Assembly: GCA_022072025.1 (NCBI GenBank)
Contig: JAJVIP010000009.1
Location: forward strand, 124,001 to 188,000
DNA: 64,000 nt
DNA from: Elusimicrobiota bacterium
Lineage (GTDB): Bacteria > Elusimicrobiota > Elusimicrobia > F11
Reading direction: 5' to 3'
In this document: positions 56,851-64,000 of the stretch, in pieces
Layout: the number at the start of each line of letters is the position of its first letter
Position numbering within the stretch: the first letter of the stretch is position 1
The notes under the pieces: model-generated
Database searches by the model: none
Told to the model about the DNA's origin: nothing
What the model saw: the letters and a program-made list of their open reading frames with translations, nothing else
Program-made: the position numbers and the translations under genes

Positions 56851-57894
56851 ATGACCCGTCCCACTTCTTCCTCCAAAACCCGCGTACGAATGCGAGACGT
56901 GGCAGCGCGCTGCGGAGTGTCTATTTCAACAGTGTCTTTGGTCCTATCAGGGGATCCGCGAATCCCTGAAGACACGGCCCGAGCCGTCATTCAAGCGGTT
57001 AAGTCCATGGAATATCGGCCCAGTGTGTTGGCTCGAAGCTTGGCGCGGCGAACATCTAGAACCATCGCGGTTGTTCTTCCGGAATTTGCGTTTCAGAGAA
57101 ACAAACCTTTTTATTATCAAGCGCTTCAAGGGATTCATTCACAAACACAAGCGGCCGGTTACAAGATGCTGGTGGAGGCTGCCAATAAAGTGTTTTTGGC
57201 TCGACGATATTATCTCCGCATGCTTCGCGAGCAAAGCGCCGATGGACTTTTATATTTGGCTGCCACCATCAATGACAAATTCTTAAGTGATCTCGAAACC
57301 GAACCCTATCCCTTTGTATTGGTGGGGGCGTCTGCGGATGGTGTTGATCTTCCTTGCTGTAAATCGATGGATTTAGACGGTGCCAAAATGGCCGTTCAAC
57401 ATTTGATTAAGTTGGGACATAAATCGATAGGGCATATCACTGGTTCTGAAGATATTTCACATGGCCGGGACCGGAGGAACGGTTATTTTCAACAGATGAA
57501 AGATTCAGGTTTTCAAGTTAAACCAGAATGGGTTGTTCAGGGAAATTTCGACTTGGCAATGGCCGAAAAGGGAGCCCTTGAGTTGGTCAAAGCGGGTGTC
57601 ACCGCCATTTTCGCCGCCAATGATGTGATGGCCACCGCCGCGCTCAGAGCGCTTCGCACTGTGGGCAAACGCGTGCCTGAAGACATTGCTGTGGTGGGGA
57701 TGGATGATTTGGAGTTTTCTGATTGGAGCAATCCAAGATTGACAACCGTTCGCTATGACATACGCCTGATGGCCGAATTGGCCACAAAATATGTGATTCG
57801 TCGCGCGCAATCACCGATGGTTTCTTCTCAATTGTTAAACGACATGCCCGCTCCAGAGCTGATTATCCGAGAGTCCTGCGGGGCCCAAAAATAA
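56851..57894 (+). CDS. LacI-family transcriptional regulator
   Basis: A 347-residue DNA-binding protein. The N-terminal HTH (about 12-35, M-R-D-V-A-A-R-C-G-V-S-I-S-T-V-S-L-V-L) and hinge helix (R-P-S-V-L-A-R-S-L-A) are followed by a periplasmic-binding-protein-like ligand domain (A-V-V-L-P-E, G-H-I-T-G, I-F-A-A-N-D-V-M-A-T, V-A-V-V-G-M-D-D). Ligands of this family are usually sugars. It is preceded by TAGGAG and ends two bases before the glycoside hydrolase gene, which it likely controls. No clear LacI-type operator is seen nearby. Confidence 0.95.
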   Translation: MTRPTSSSKTRVRMRDVAARCGVSISTVSLVLSGDPRIPEDTARAVIQAVKSMEYRPSVLARSLARRTSRTIAVVLPEFAFQRNKPFYYQALQGIHSQTQAAGYKMLVEAANKVFLARRYYLRMLREQSADGLLYLAATINDKFLSDLETEPYPFVLVGASADGVDLPCCKSMDLDGAKMAVQHLIKLGHKSIGHITGSEDISHGRDRRNGYFQQMKDSGFQVKPEWVVQGNFDLAMAEKGALELVKAGVTAIFAANDVMATAALRALRTVGKRVPEDIAVVGMDDLEFSDWSNPRLTTVRYDIRLMAELATKYVIRRAQSPMVSSQLLNDMPAPELIIRESCGAQK

Positions 57895-57895
57895 C

Positions 57896-59812
57896 ATGAA
57901 GAATTTTCGAATCCTCCTCATGGTTATGCTTCCGTCATTTCTAATGGGAGCTGAATCCATAAAGGAGTCTTTTCCGATCGCGAATAAAGGAACAGAATTC
58001 CCCGTCAATTACAAAAAATATGGTTCTTTTTCAGGGGAAGGGACCAATGAATTCAAATACAAAATAAAAGATCGACAGGGATTGGCGCGCGCGATGGGCG
58101 CTGGGCTTTATCCAAACAATGGAGTTTCATTGGAAAAAGACCCGGTTTATTTGAAGTGGAAGGCTCGAAACAGTGGTACCTACAACCATTGGGAATATGT
58201 CAACAGTGGAAACGCGAAAAATGATTTCTATGTGTGGGTGAATGCGCGTGAAGTGGGCCCTGGAACCAAATTGTTGTTCACCGGAAAAGCCTTGGCCGAG
58301 GCGGGCCATTTGAAGCAGGCGCTCAAAGCATTTTATGCGGTGTTGATTCATTTTCCCAAAGAACCCTGCTGGTCTGAAGACCACACCTTTGTTTGGTACG
58401 TGGCAAATGAGGCTTTGGGCCAAATTGAATCATTGGTGCAACGCTATCCACGAGTGGGAATGAGATTGGTGGGGGCCCGTTTCAAAGTTAAAAATGGAAA
58501 AGATACGAACCTGAACAATGATGAATTTCAAATTTCACCCGGTCGATGGGAGAAAGTTGCTGTGGGAAAACCGGTGGATCTCACGGGTCTTAAAGTCATT
58601 CAGCAAAGGGGTTATGGACGGGTGCAATTGAAGCAATACGAAAATCATCATTGGGGACTTATGGTGAACAACAAGCCAATGATGGTTCGCGGAGTGTCTT
58701 ACACGCCCACGCCAATTGGCCAGCATATTTCCAGTCATGGCCTGAAGTGGATGTTTGATGATGAAGACGAAAATGGTCGAGTTGACATGCCGTATGAAAC
58801 ATGGGTTGATTCAAATCACAACAACAATCAAGATCCCAATGAAAATCCCGTGGGTGATTTCGAGTTGATGCGCCGCATGGGGGTGAACACCATCAGAATT
58901 TTTCGAACTGGTGATGGGATCGAGTATGACCCCTCCGTTTTCAATAAGGATATTTTGCGTGACCTTTATTCTCGATATGGTATTTCGGTCATCATGGGAG
59001 ATCTCTTGGGGGCTTACACAGTTGGATCCGGAGCGATGTGGGAAGACGGAACGGATTACACCGATCCGGTGCAGCTTGAAAATATGCGCAACATCATCTC
59101 GGCCTATGTGAAGGATCATCGGAACGAGCCATACGTACTCATGTGGCTTTTGGGTAATGAAAATATGATGGACTCTGATTATTCAGGAGTCAACGCCACT
59201 CGAACAAAAGCCTCCGTTCAAGTGGAAGCCTATCTGCGGTTTGTCAATGAAATGGCGGAGCTTATTCATCGCTTGGACCCGGATCATCCGGTGGCGGTGG
59301 GGAACCTGGACTTAACCAATTTGGATGAACATAAAAAGTACGCCCCCGCCGTTGATATATACGGAGCGAATTTTTATCGAGGGAGGAATGGTTTCGGCAC
59401 CGCTTGGACCACCATTCAGGAGTCCTTTGATCGTCCCGTTTTGATAACTGAGTTTGGGGCGGATGCCTGGGATTCACGTAAAGAACGCGAAGATCAACAG
59501 GCTCAAGCCGATTATCATCAAGGCAATTGGCAAGATATTGAATTCCATAAAGCGGGTGGGGCGGCGGAGGGCAATGCGATTGGCGGCGTCATTTTTGAGT
59601 ATGTCGATGAATGGTGGAAAAGTCATCAAGGTGGATGGGATGAACATGGGACTGAACGGGATACGGCCATGGCGTTTCCGGATGGTTGGGCGAGTGAAGA
59701 ATGGTACGGGATTATGGGTTTGGGAAATGGAACCGCGGGTTCTTTGATACGCCAGCCTAGAAAAGTGTATCAACTTTATCGAGAGGTTCTTTGGAAGGCC
59801 TATTTGAATTGA
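57896..59812 (+). CDS. GH2/clan A-type glycoside hydrolase, exported
   Basis: A 638-residue exported enzyme (signal peptide to about residue 18, M-G-A). The N-terminal ~250 residues are beta-rich. The TIM-barrel domain (about 260-620) follows: G-V-S-Y-T-P-T-P, then M-G-V-N-T-I-R-I-F, the acid/base motif L-L-G-N-E-N (E422) and the nucleophile I-T-E-F-G-A-D (E519), the clan A retaining pair. Between about 285 and 320 an Asp/Asn-rich stretch (D-D-E-D-E-N-G-R-V-D, D-S-N-H-N-N-N-Q-D-P-N-E-N) looks like calcium-binding loops. Substrate is unknown (a beta-glycan is likely). It is coupled to the LacI regulator upstream. Confidence 0.83.
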   Translation: MKNFRILLMVMLPSFLMGAESIKESFPIANKGTEFPVNYKKYGSFSGEGTNEFKYKIKDRQGLARAMGAGLYPNNGVSLEKDPVYLKWKARNSGTYNHWEYVNSGNAKNDFYVWVNAREVGPGTKLLFTGKALAEAGHLKQALKAFYAVLIHFPKEPCWSEDHTFVWYVANEALGQIESLVQRYPRVGMRLVGARFKVKNGKDTNLNNDEFQISPGRWEKVAVGKPVDLTGLKVIQQRGYGRVQLKQYENHHWGLMVNNKPMMVRGVSYTPTPIGQHISSHGLKWMFDDEDENGRVDMPYETWVDSNHNNNQDPNENPVGDFELMRRMGVNTIRIFRTGDGIEYDPSVFNKDILRDLYSRYGISVIMGDLLGAYTVGSGAMWEDGTDYTDPVQLENMRNIISAYVKDHRNEPYVLMWLLGNENMMDSDYSGVNATRTKASVQVEAYLRFVNEMAELIHRLDPDHPVAVGNLDLTNLDEHKKYAPAVDIYGANFYRGRNGFGTAWTTIQESFDRPVLITEFGADAWDSRKEREDQQAQADYHQGNWQDIEFHKAGGAAEGNAIGGVIFEYVDEWWKSHQGGWDEHGTERDTAMAFPDGWASEEWYGIMGLGNGTAGSLIRQPRKVYQLYREVLWKAYLN

Positions 59813-60150
59813 ATGGTGGAGGCCGAGCTGTCCAAGACCAAAAACGGAACACCCCATTGAGATTGATCATTGAAAGACCAGGGAATTTGGGAGTTTTCGG
59901 GCTTAAGTCGAAGGCCCCACGGTCCCCCGTAAACCAACCAGGCGGTTCCATCGCTAGAATCATCAACGCGTTGGGCCATGGCCTCCTGAAATACACCCCC
60001 CTCCTCCACGCCGGCAACATCCCACCAAAGGGTTTGTTGTGAATGAGGGGAGTTTAAGAGAAGTTTGCGAACAATTTTTTTTTCTCCTGTACCGGAAAAG
60101 ACTCGTTCGTCAGGGGCGCAATTGGGGTTTTCTTCGATCATGAGATACAT
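59800..60150 (-). CDS. Small hypothetical protein
   Basis: A possible 116-residue protein on the minus strand that fills the otherwise empty space between the glycoside hydrolase and the ABM gene. Codon use resembles neighbouring genes, and parts look folded (T-L-W-W-D-V-A-G-V, V-Y-G-G-P-W-G-L-R). No ribosome-binding site is visible before ATG 60150 (or 60141), and no family is recognised. It overlaps the hydrolase end by 13 bases. Confidence 0.45.
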   Translation of the reverse strand: MYLMIEENPNCAPDERVFSGTGEKKIVRKLLLNSPHSQQTLWWDVAGVEEGGVFQEAMAQRVDDSSDGTAWLVYGGPWGLRLKPENSQIPWSFNDQSQWGVPFLVLDSSASTIQFK

Positions 60151-60186
60151 ATTTGAAATTTACACGTTTGATGAAGGAGAATCAAA

Positions 60187-60504
60187 ATGAATACGGTTCC
60201 TGTTGTTGCAGTGATTCGTTCTAAAAATGGAAAAGAAGCTGATTTGGAGAAAATGTTGAAAGAGTTGGTGGCGGCCACGCATCAAGAAAAAGGTTGCGTT
60301 CTTTATGCCCTTCATAAAACCCCGGCGGAGAGTCACACCTTTGTGTTTATAGAGAAATGGCGATCGCAAAAGGATTTGGATGCTCATTTGGGATCTGAGC
60401 ACATTGCTCGAGCGCTGGCTCGCAAAGAAGAATTGATCGAATCGCTTGATATTTTCCCTTTGGTGGGGATTCCGATTGATAAATCAACGATGGAATCCTT
60501 CTGA
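60187..60504 (+). CDS. Antibiotic biosynthesis monooxygenase (ABM/YgiN-like)
   Basis: A 105-residue dimeric ferredoxin-like-fold protein. Pattern: V-P-V-V-A-V-I-R-S-K-N-G-K-E-A-D-L-E, L-V-A-A-T-H-Q-E-K-G-C-V-L-Y-A-L-H, then F-V-F-I-E-K-W-R-S and A-H-L-G-S-E-H-I. These cofactor-free oxygenases act on quinols or aromatic substrates (YgiN: menadiol). No biosynthetic cluster is near, so a housekeeping quinone role is likelier. AAGGAG precedes ATG 60187. Confidence 0.88.
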   Translation: MNTVPVVAVIRSKNGKEADLEKMLKELVAATHQEKGCVLYALHKTPAESHTFVFIEKWRSQKDLDAHLGSEHIARALARKEELIESLDIFPLVGIPIDKSTMESF

Positions 60505-60552
60505 GATATCGACTACAATAGGGCACAATCTAATTAAACAGAGGTAACACAC

Positions 60553-61740
60553 TTGAATAAATCAATTCGCGCTTTTTTCCACCGTATAGACTGGACAAAC
60601 ACCACCTTTCTTCTTAGTACTCCCCTCATTGGTTTGGCGGGCACCTGGTTGTGGCTCAAATCCAGCGGCTTTAATTGGGGCACTTTTGCCTTGTTTATTT
60701 TCATGACCTTCGCCACGGGGTTGGCGATCACAGCTGGATATCACCGGCTTTTCTCTCATAAAACTTATGATGCAAAGTGGCCCTATCGTCTTTTTATGCT
60801 TCTTTTTGGGGCCGCGGCCTTTGAAAATACCGCACTCCGGTGGTCCTCCGATCACCGAAACCATCACAAGTTCGTTGACACCGACCAAGATCCCTATAAC
60901 ATCAAACGCGGTTTCTTTTATGCCCATATGGGGTGGGTGATGCTTCGCTACGACAATGAGCATCGTTACGATAATGTGGCGGATTTGGAGCGGGATCCCT
61001 TGGTGATGTTTCAACACAAGCACTATGTGTGGCTGGGAATTCTTGTCGGACTTGTTTTCCCAACTTTGTTTGCCGCTATGTGGGGAGATTGGTTCGGAGG
61101 ACTTTTTTTCGCGGGGATTTTTCGAACAGTGATGAACCAACATTTCACTTTTTGCATTAACTCATTTGCGCATTTATTTGGCTCGCGACCCTATTCTGAT
61201 CAGAACACGTCTCGTGATAATTGGTTTTTGGCCTTTTTGACGTATGGCGAGGGGTACCACAATTACCATCATAAATTCCCGGCTGATTATAGAAATGGCA
61301 TTCAAAACTATCACTGGGATCCGACCAAGTGGCTTATCAAAGGGCTTGAACATTTTGGACAGACCACCAATCTTCGAAAAACGCCGAATGAAACCATTCT
61401 TCGCGCCAAACTAAAAATGGATGAACAAAGAATTCTTAAAAAAATCCAGAATGGGCAACCCATCGAGCGGCATATCCCTCAGGAGTTGGTGGTGTCGAGC
61501 CGTCAGAAAATTGAGGAGGCCTACGCGCATTTCCTCAAATTAAAAGAAGAGTATTATCGATTAAAGCAGGAAAAGATCCATTCTTTTCACGTCCAGGTGG
61601 CCCATCTCAATGAAAGATTGAATGAAATAAAAGCTGAAATTCGAAAAGCACAAGAGCGGTTTCATTTGGCCACATTGGAGTGGAGAAAAATCTGCGGAAG
61701 AGCGGGAGTTTCCTCACCCCACCTTGTTTTCAATAGCTAA
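60553..61740 (+). CDS. Membrane fatty-acid desaturase (acyl-CoA delta-9 type)
   Basis: A 395-residue di-iron membrane enzyme. The three His boxes are H-R-L-F-S-H, H-R-N-H-H and H-N-Y-H-H, spaced as in stearoyl-CoA/acyl-lipid delta-9 desaturases, with four hydrophobic helices and W-S-x-D-H-R-N-H-H-K-F-V-D-T-D-x-D-P-Y. The C-terminal ~95 residues (about 300-395) are charged and probably coiled coil (H-F-L-K-L-K-E-E-Y-Y-R-L-K), longer than usual. Oleate-type unsaturated lipids would result. Start TTG 60553 follows GAGGTAA. Confidence 0.9.
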   Translation: MNKSIRAFFHRIDWTNTTFLLSTPLIGLAGTWLWLKSSGFNWGTFALFIFMTFATGLAITAGYHRLFSHKTYDAKWPYRLFMLLFGAAAFENTALRWSSDHRNHHKFVDTDQDPYNIKRGFFYAHMGWVMLRYDNEHRYDNVADLERDPLVMFQHKHYVWLGILVGLVFPTLFAAMWGDWFGGLFFAGIFRTVMNQHFTFCINSFAHLFGSRPYSDQNTSRDNWFLAFLTYGEGYHNYHHKFPADYRNGIQNYHWDPTKWLIKGLEHFGQTTNLRKTPNETILRAKLKMDEQRILKKIQNGQPIERHIPQELVVSSRQKIEEAYAHFLKLKEEYYRLKQEKIHSFHVQVAHLNERLNEIKAEIRKAQERFHLATLEWRKICGRAGVSSPHLVFNS

Positions 61741-61782
61741 TATTTCTTATCGCATCGCTTAAATTCATTTGAGGTCTCGCTC

Positions 61783-62853
61783 ATGCCTTCAGAAATTGAG
61801 GTTTTAAACGCCCTTCGCCAAATCCAAGACCCCGATTTACACCGAGACATTGTTACCTTGGGTTTTGTGAAAAATGTGATTATCAGTGGCGGGCAGGTCT
61901 CTTTCGAAATTAACCTCACCACTCCCGCTTGCCCCGTCAAAGATCAACTTCAATCGCAGGCGAAAGAAGCCGTTCAATCCCTTCCGGGCGTTACCCAAGT
62001 CAATGTCAAAATGACAGCTGAAGTGAGACGAAGTTTGGGAGAGGACAAGTCGGCCATTCAAGGTGTCAAAAATTTTATCGCGGTGGCCAGTGGAAAAGGC
62101 GGGGTGGGAAAGTCCACTGTGGCGGTTAATTTGGCGGTGGCCATGGCCAAAACTGGCGCCAAGGTAGGACTTTTGGACGCCGATATATACGGGCCCACCA
62201 TTCCGTTGATGATGGGGCGAGAACATGGAATTGAAGTGGGGCCTGATAACGAAGTGAATCCCGCTTTTGCCCATGGGGTGAAGTATATGTCCATGGGATT
62301 TATGGCAGCGGGAGACAAACCGCTCATCTGGCGCGGTCCCATGGCCCATCATGCGCTCCAGCAGGCCCTTTTCCACACCCGATGGGGTGAATTGGACTAT
62401 TTGTTTGTTGATTTACCGCCTGGAACCGGTGATGTGCATTTGACGCTGGTCCAGTCCACCAAACTTACCGGCGCGGTCCTTGTCTCCACACCCCAAGATG
62501 TGGGGCTGACCATCTCATTAAAAACTTATCGCATGTTTGAAACCACCAAAGTCCGCATGTTGGGGTTGGTTGAAAATATGAGCTATCACATTTGTTCACA
62601 TTGCGGTGAACGCGAAGAAATTTTTGGCAATGGAGGAGCTGAAGCTGCAGCAGAGCGGCTTCACATTCCCTTTTTGGGGCGTGTTCCCTTGGACCAATTG
62701 ATTCGAGAACAGGCCGATCTGGGAAAACCAGTGGTGGCTTCTCATCCAGATTCTTCCGTGAGTCAGGCCTATATGGAAATGGCCAAAAAATTGGCGGCGC
62801 AGGTGAGCATCGCGAGTTTTGAACAACCCGTTCTCAGTATCGTTGAGGATTGA
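61783..62853 (+). CDS. mrp: Mrp/ApbC iron-sulfur carrier ATPase
   Basis: A 356-residue protein. An MIP18/DUF59 domain (about 4-80) precedes the P-loop domain with deviant Walker A G-K-G-G-V-G-K-S-T (104-112), D-A-D-I-Y-G-P, D-L-P-P-G-T-G-D and Q-D-V-G-L. The C-x-x-C pair (C-S-H-C) near residue 270 holds the transferred [4Fe-4S] cluster. Mrp loads clusters onto target enzymes. The DUF59-Mrp fusion is the normal bacterial form. The following DUF971 gene starts within two bases of its stop; DUF971 also occurs fused to or beside Mrp proteins. Confidence 0.95.
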   Translation: MPSEIEVLNALRQIQDPDLHRDIVTLGFVKNVIISGGQVSFEINLTTPACPVKDQLQSQAKEAVQSLPGVTQVNVKMTAEVRRSLGEDKSAIQGVKNFIAVASGKGGVGKSTVAVNLAVAMAKTGAKVGLLDADIYGPTIPLMMGREHGIEVGPDNEVNPAFAHGVKYMSMGFMAAGDKPLIWRGPMAHHALQQALFHTRWGELDYLFVDLPPGTGDVHLTLVQSTKLTGAVLVSTPQDVGLTISLKTYRMFETTKVRMLGLVENMSYHICSHCGEREEIFGNGGAEAAAERLHIPFLGRVPLDQLIREQADLGKPVVASHPDSSVSQAYMEMAKKLAAQVSIASFEQPVLSIVED

Positions 62854-62854
62854 G

Positions 62855-63160
62855 TTGGCGTCTCCTACGGAAATTCGGAAATTGGCTGGGGGCCGTGGAA
62901 TGAAAATGACATGGCCCGCTATGGAAGAAAAAGTTTTTTCAGCGCGTTTTTTACGACAAGAGTGCCCTTGCGCCGCTTGTCGACACGAATTGACCGGAGA
63001 ACGCTTGCTGGATCCCTCATCTGTTCCGAATGATCTCGTCATCGTATCGTCAGAAATTATTGGACAATATGCGTTGGGCTTTCAGTTCAGTGATGGACAT
63101 TCGACAGGGATTTATACCTTTGAGTACTTAAAAAATTTACATGTTCCTGTTAACTCATAG
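62855..63160 (+). CDS. DUF971-domain protein
   Basis: A 101-residue protein with the DUF971 (GBBH-like N-terminal) fold: W-P-A-M-E-E-K-V-F-S-A-R-F-L-R, C-P-C-A-A-C-R-H, then V-S-S-E-I-I-G-Q-Y-A-L-G-F-Q-F-S-D-G-H-S-T-G-I-Y-T-F-E-Y-L. The Cys cluster differs from the usual L-R-x-x-C-x-C-A-x-C pattern only slightly and could bind metal. Coupling to Mrp suggests a role in iron-sulfur cluster handling. Start TTG 62855 has GAGG at 62845-62848. Confidence 0.85.
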   Translation: MASPTEIRKLAGGRGMKMTWPAMEEKVFSARFLRQECPCAACRHELTGERLLDPSSVPNDLVIVSSEIIGQYALGFQFSDGHSTGIYTFEYLKNLHVPVNS

Positions 63161-63187
63161 GCGGGCGGCAATGGAGAGAATCTGGAT

Positions 63188-63976
63188 ATGAAACAGTATT
63201 TGACCTTATTGAATGATGTTCTCCTGAACGGGGAAGTGCGAACCGACCGAACTGGGACGGGGACGCGGAGTCTCTTTGGCGCTCAGATGCGTTTTAATTT
63301 GGCTCAAGGATTCCCTGTTTTAACCACAAAAAAACTCCATTTGAGGTCCATTATTCATGAGCTCTTATGGTTTCTTAAAGGCGAAACCAATATCAAATAT
63401 TTGCGGGATAACAAGGTGACGATTTGGGACGAGTGGGCTGATTCAGAAGGAAATTTGGGCCCGGTCTATGGTTCTCAGTGGCGAAATTGGGGAGGGCAGG
63501 GATTGGATCAGATCGCCGAGTTAATCACTCAAATCAAAAAGAATCCCCATTCTCGGCGGCACATTGTGAGCGCTTGGAATGTGTCGGACCTAAAGAAAAT
63601 GGCGCTTCCTCCTTGTCACGCTCTCTTTCAATTTTATGTTCACACGGATGGACGCCTTTCTTGCCAACTGTACCAAAGAAGCGCGGATGTATTTTTGGGG
63701 GTTCCATTTAACATCGCAAGCTATGCTTTGCTCACGATGATGGTGGCGCAGGTATGTGATCTCAAACCCGGCGATTTTGTTCATACCTTTGGCGATGTCC
63801 ATCTTTATCTCAACCATGTGGAGCAGGCCAAGGAGCAATTATCGCGCGCGCCCCGATCTTTACCCACGATAAAAATAAACCCCGAGATCAAATCTATTTT
63901 TGATTTTAAATTTGAAGATTTTACGCTAGAGAATTACGATCCTCATCCCGCCATTAAAGCCCCCATTGCCGTATGA
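63188..63976 (+). CDS. thyA: Thymidylate synthase
   Basis: A 262-residue enzyme that methylates dUMP to dTMP using methylenetetrahydrofolate, with dihydrofolate as by-product. The active-site Cys143 sits in [17 protein letters not shown]-x-Q-W-R and [15 protein letters not shown] are standard. Length matches typical ThyA. It is followed with a four-base overlap by the start of folA, which recycles the dihydrofolate, the classic pair. The short intergenic leader has GGAGAG before ATG. Confidence 0.98.
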   Translation: MKQYLTLLNDVLLNGEVRTDRTGTGTRSLFGAQMRFNLAQGFPVLTTKKLHLRSIIHELLWFLKGETNIKYLRDNKVTIWDEWADSEGNLGPVYGSQWRNWGGQGLDQIAELITQIKKNPHSRRHIVSAWNVSDLKKMALPPCHALFQFYVHTDGRLSCQLYQRSADVFLGVPFNIASYALLTMMVAQVCDLKPGDFVHTFGDVHLYLNHVEQAKEQLSRAPRSLPTIKINPEIKSIFDFKFEDFTLENYDPHPAIKAPIAV

Positions 63977-64000
63977 GTCTCTCAATAATTTGGGCGATGA
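63973..64000 (+). CDS. folA: Dihydrofolate reductase, first codons only
   Basis: An ATG overlaps the thyA stop (ATGA) and begins M-S-L-S-I-I-W-A-M, the usual DHFR opening (I-x-x-I-x-A-M). The window ends after nine codons. The thyA-folA order supports the call. Confidence 0.65.

Noticed and set aside
1-64000. Prophage, integrative element or plasmid origin
   Set aside because: No integrase, transposase, phage structural gene, replication initiator or DnaA-box cluster was seen; codon use appears even across the window.

Overview
This 64 kb window looks like a chromosome segment of an uncultured Gram-negative (diderm) bacterium with balanced GC and frequent TTG/GTG starts. An outer membrane is implied by two PorV/UPF0164-type barrels, the TIGR03545/TIGR03546 pair, lipoprotein processing genes (lspA, lgt) and many Sec signal peptides. 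The mix (UPF0164 barrels, secreted proteins ending in FlgD-like Ig domains, a DUF6941 protein, System II cytochrome c maturation) fits Elusimicrobiota or a similar candidate lineage. That assignment is inference only. There are no rRNA genes, CRISPR arrays, phage genes or transposases. One tRNA (Tyr) is present.

Layout. 1-4.7 kb: end of apbE, a TlpA thioredoxin, CcdA, a CPA2 antiporter and an AAA/DUF4143 ATPase. 4.9-7.8 kb: a solute-binding protein without signal peptide, translationally coupled to a GAF-GAF-GGDEF diguanylate cyclase. 7.9-18.2 kb: an export/surface locus (PorV-like barrel, a small secreted protein, a periplasmic chaperone-like protein, a FlgD-tailed protein, a 1306-residue modular protein and a membrane-anchored alpha/alpha-toroid protein). 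Three of these share modules not matched to a named family here. 18.2-27 kb: aroD, a DnaQ-like exonuclease, an HTH/nucleotidyltransferase toxin-antitoxin-like pair, DsbA-like, MEMO, YihY, tRNA-Tyr, TrmH, PilZ and folP. 27-36.6 kb: an RRM protein behind an attenuator-like hairpin, an MFS carrier, ResB/CcsA, then on the minus strand a three-gene peptide-modification operon of the bufferin/HvfABC type (Cys-rich precursor, MNIO enzyme, DUF2063 partner), then pirin and a rhomboid-like protein. 36.6-49.8 kb: mutS-mutL, a two-component pair flanked by inverted repeats, TIGR03546/TIGR03545, a degenerate GspE-type ATPase and a second FlgD-tail/PorV pair. 49.8-64 kb: a long operon (MalK-type ATPase, DUF167, ileS, lspA, lgt, rluD, gmk, LacI regulator, GH2-like hydrolase), then ABM monooxygenase, desaturase, Mrp, DUF971, thyA and the first codons of folA.

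Most notable: (1) the MNIO operon, whose precursor carries two copies of C-K-G-x-N-E-C-K-G-x-G-G-C with six evenly spaced cysteines; (2) a dispersed palindromic repeat (family A) that lies exactly in frame, as 29 codons, inside the DUF2063 gene of that operon, resembling protein-coding palindromic elements; (3) a surface locus built on a duplicated module; (4) the cytoplasmic binding protein/GGDEF pair. Several leaders carry hairpins next to ribosome-binding sites, and the HTH gene of the toxin-antitoxin-like pair appears leaderless.
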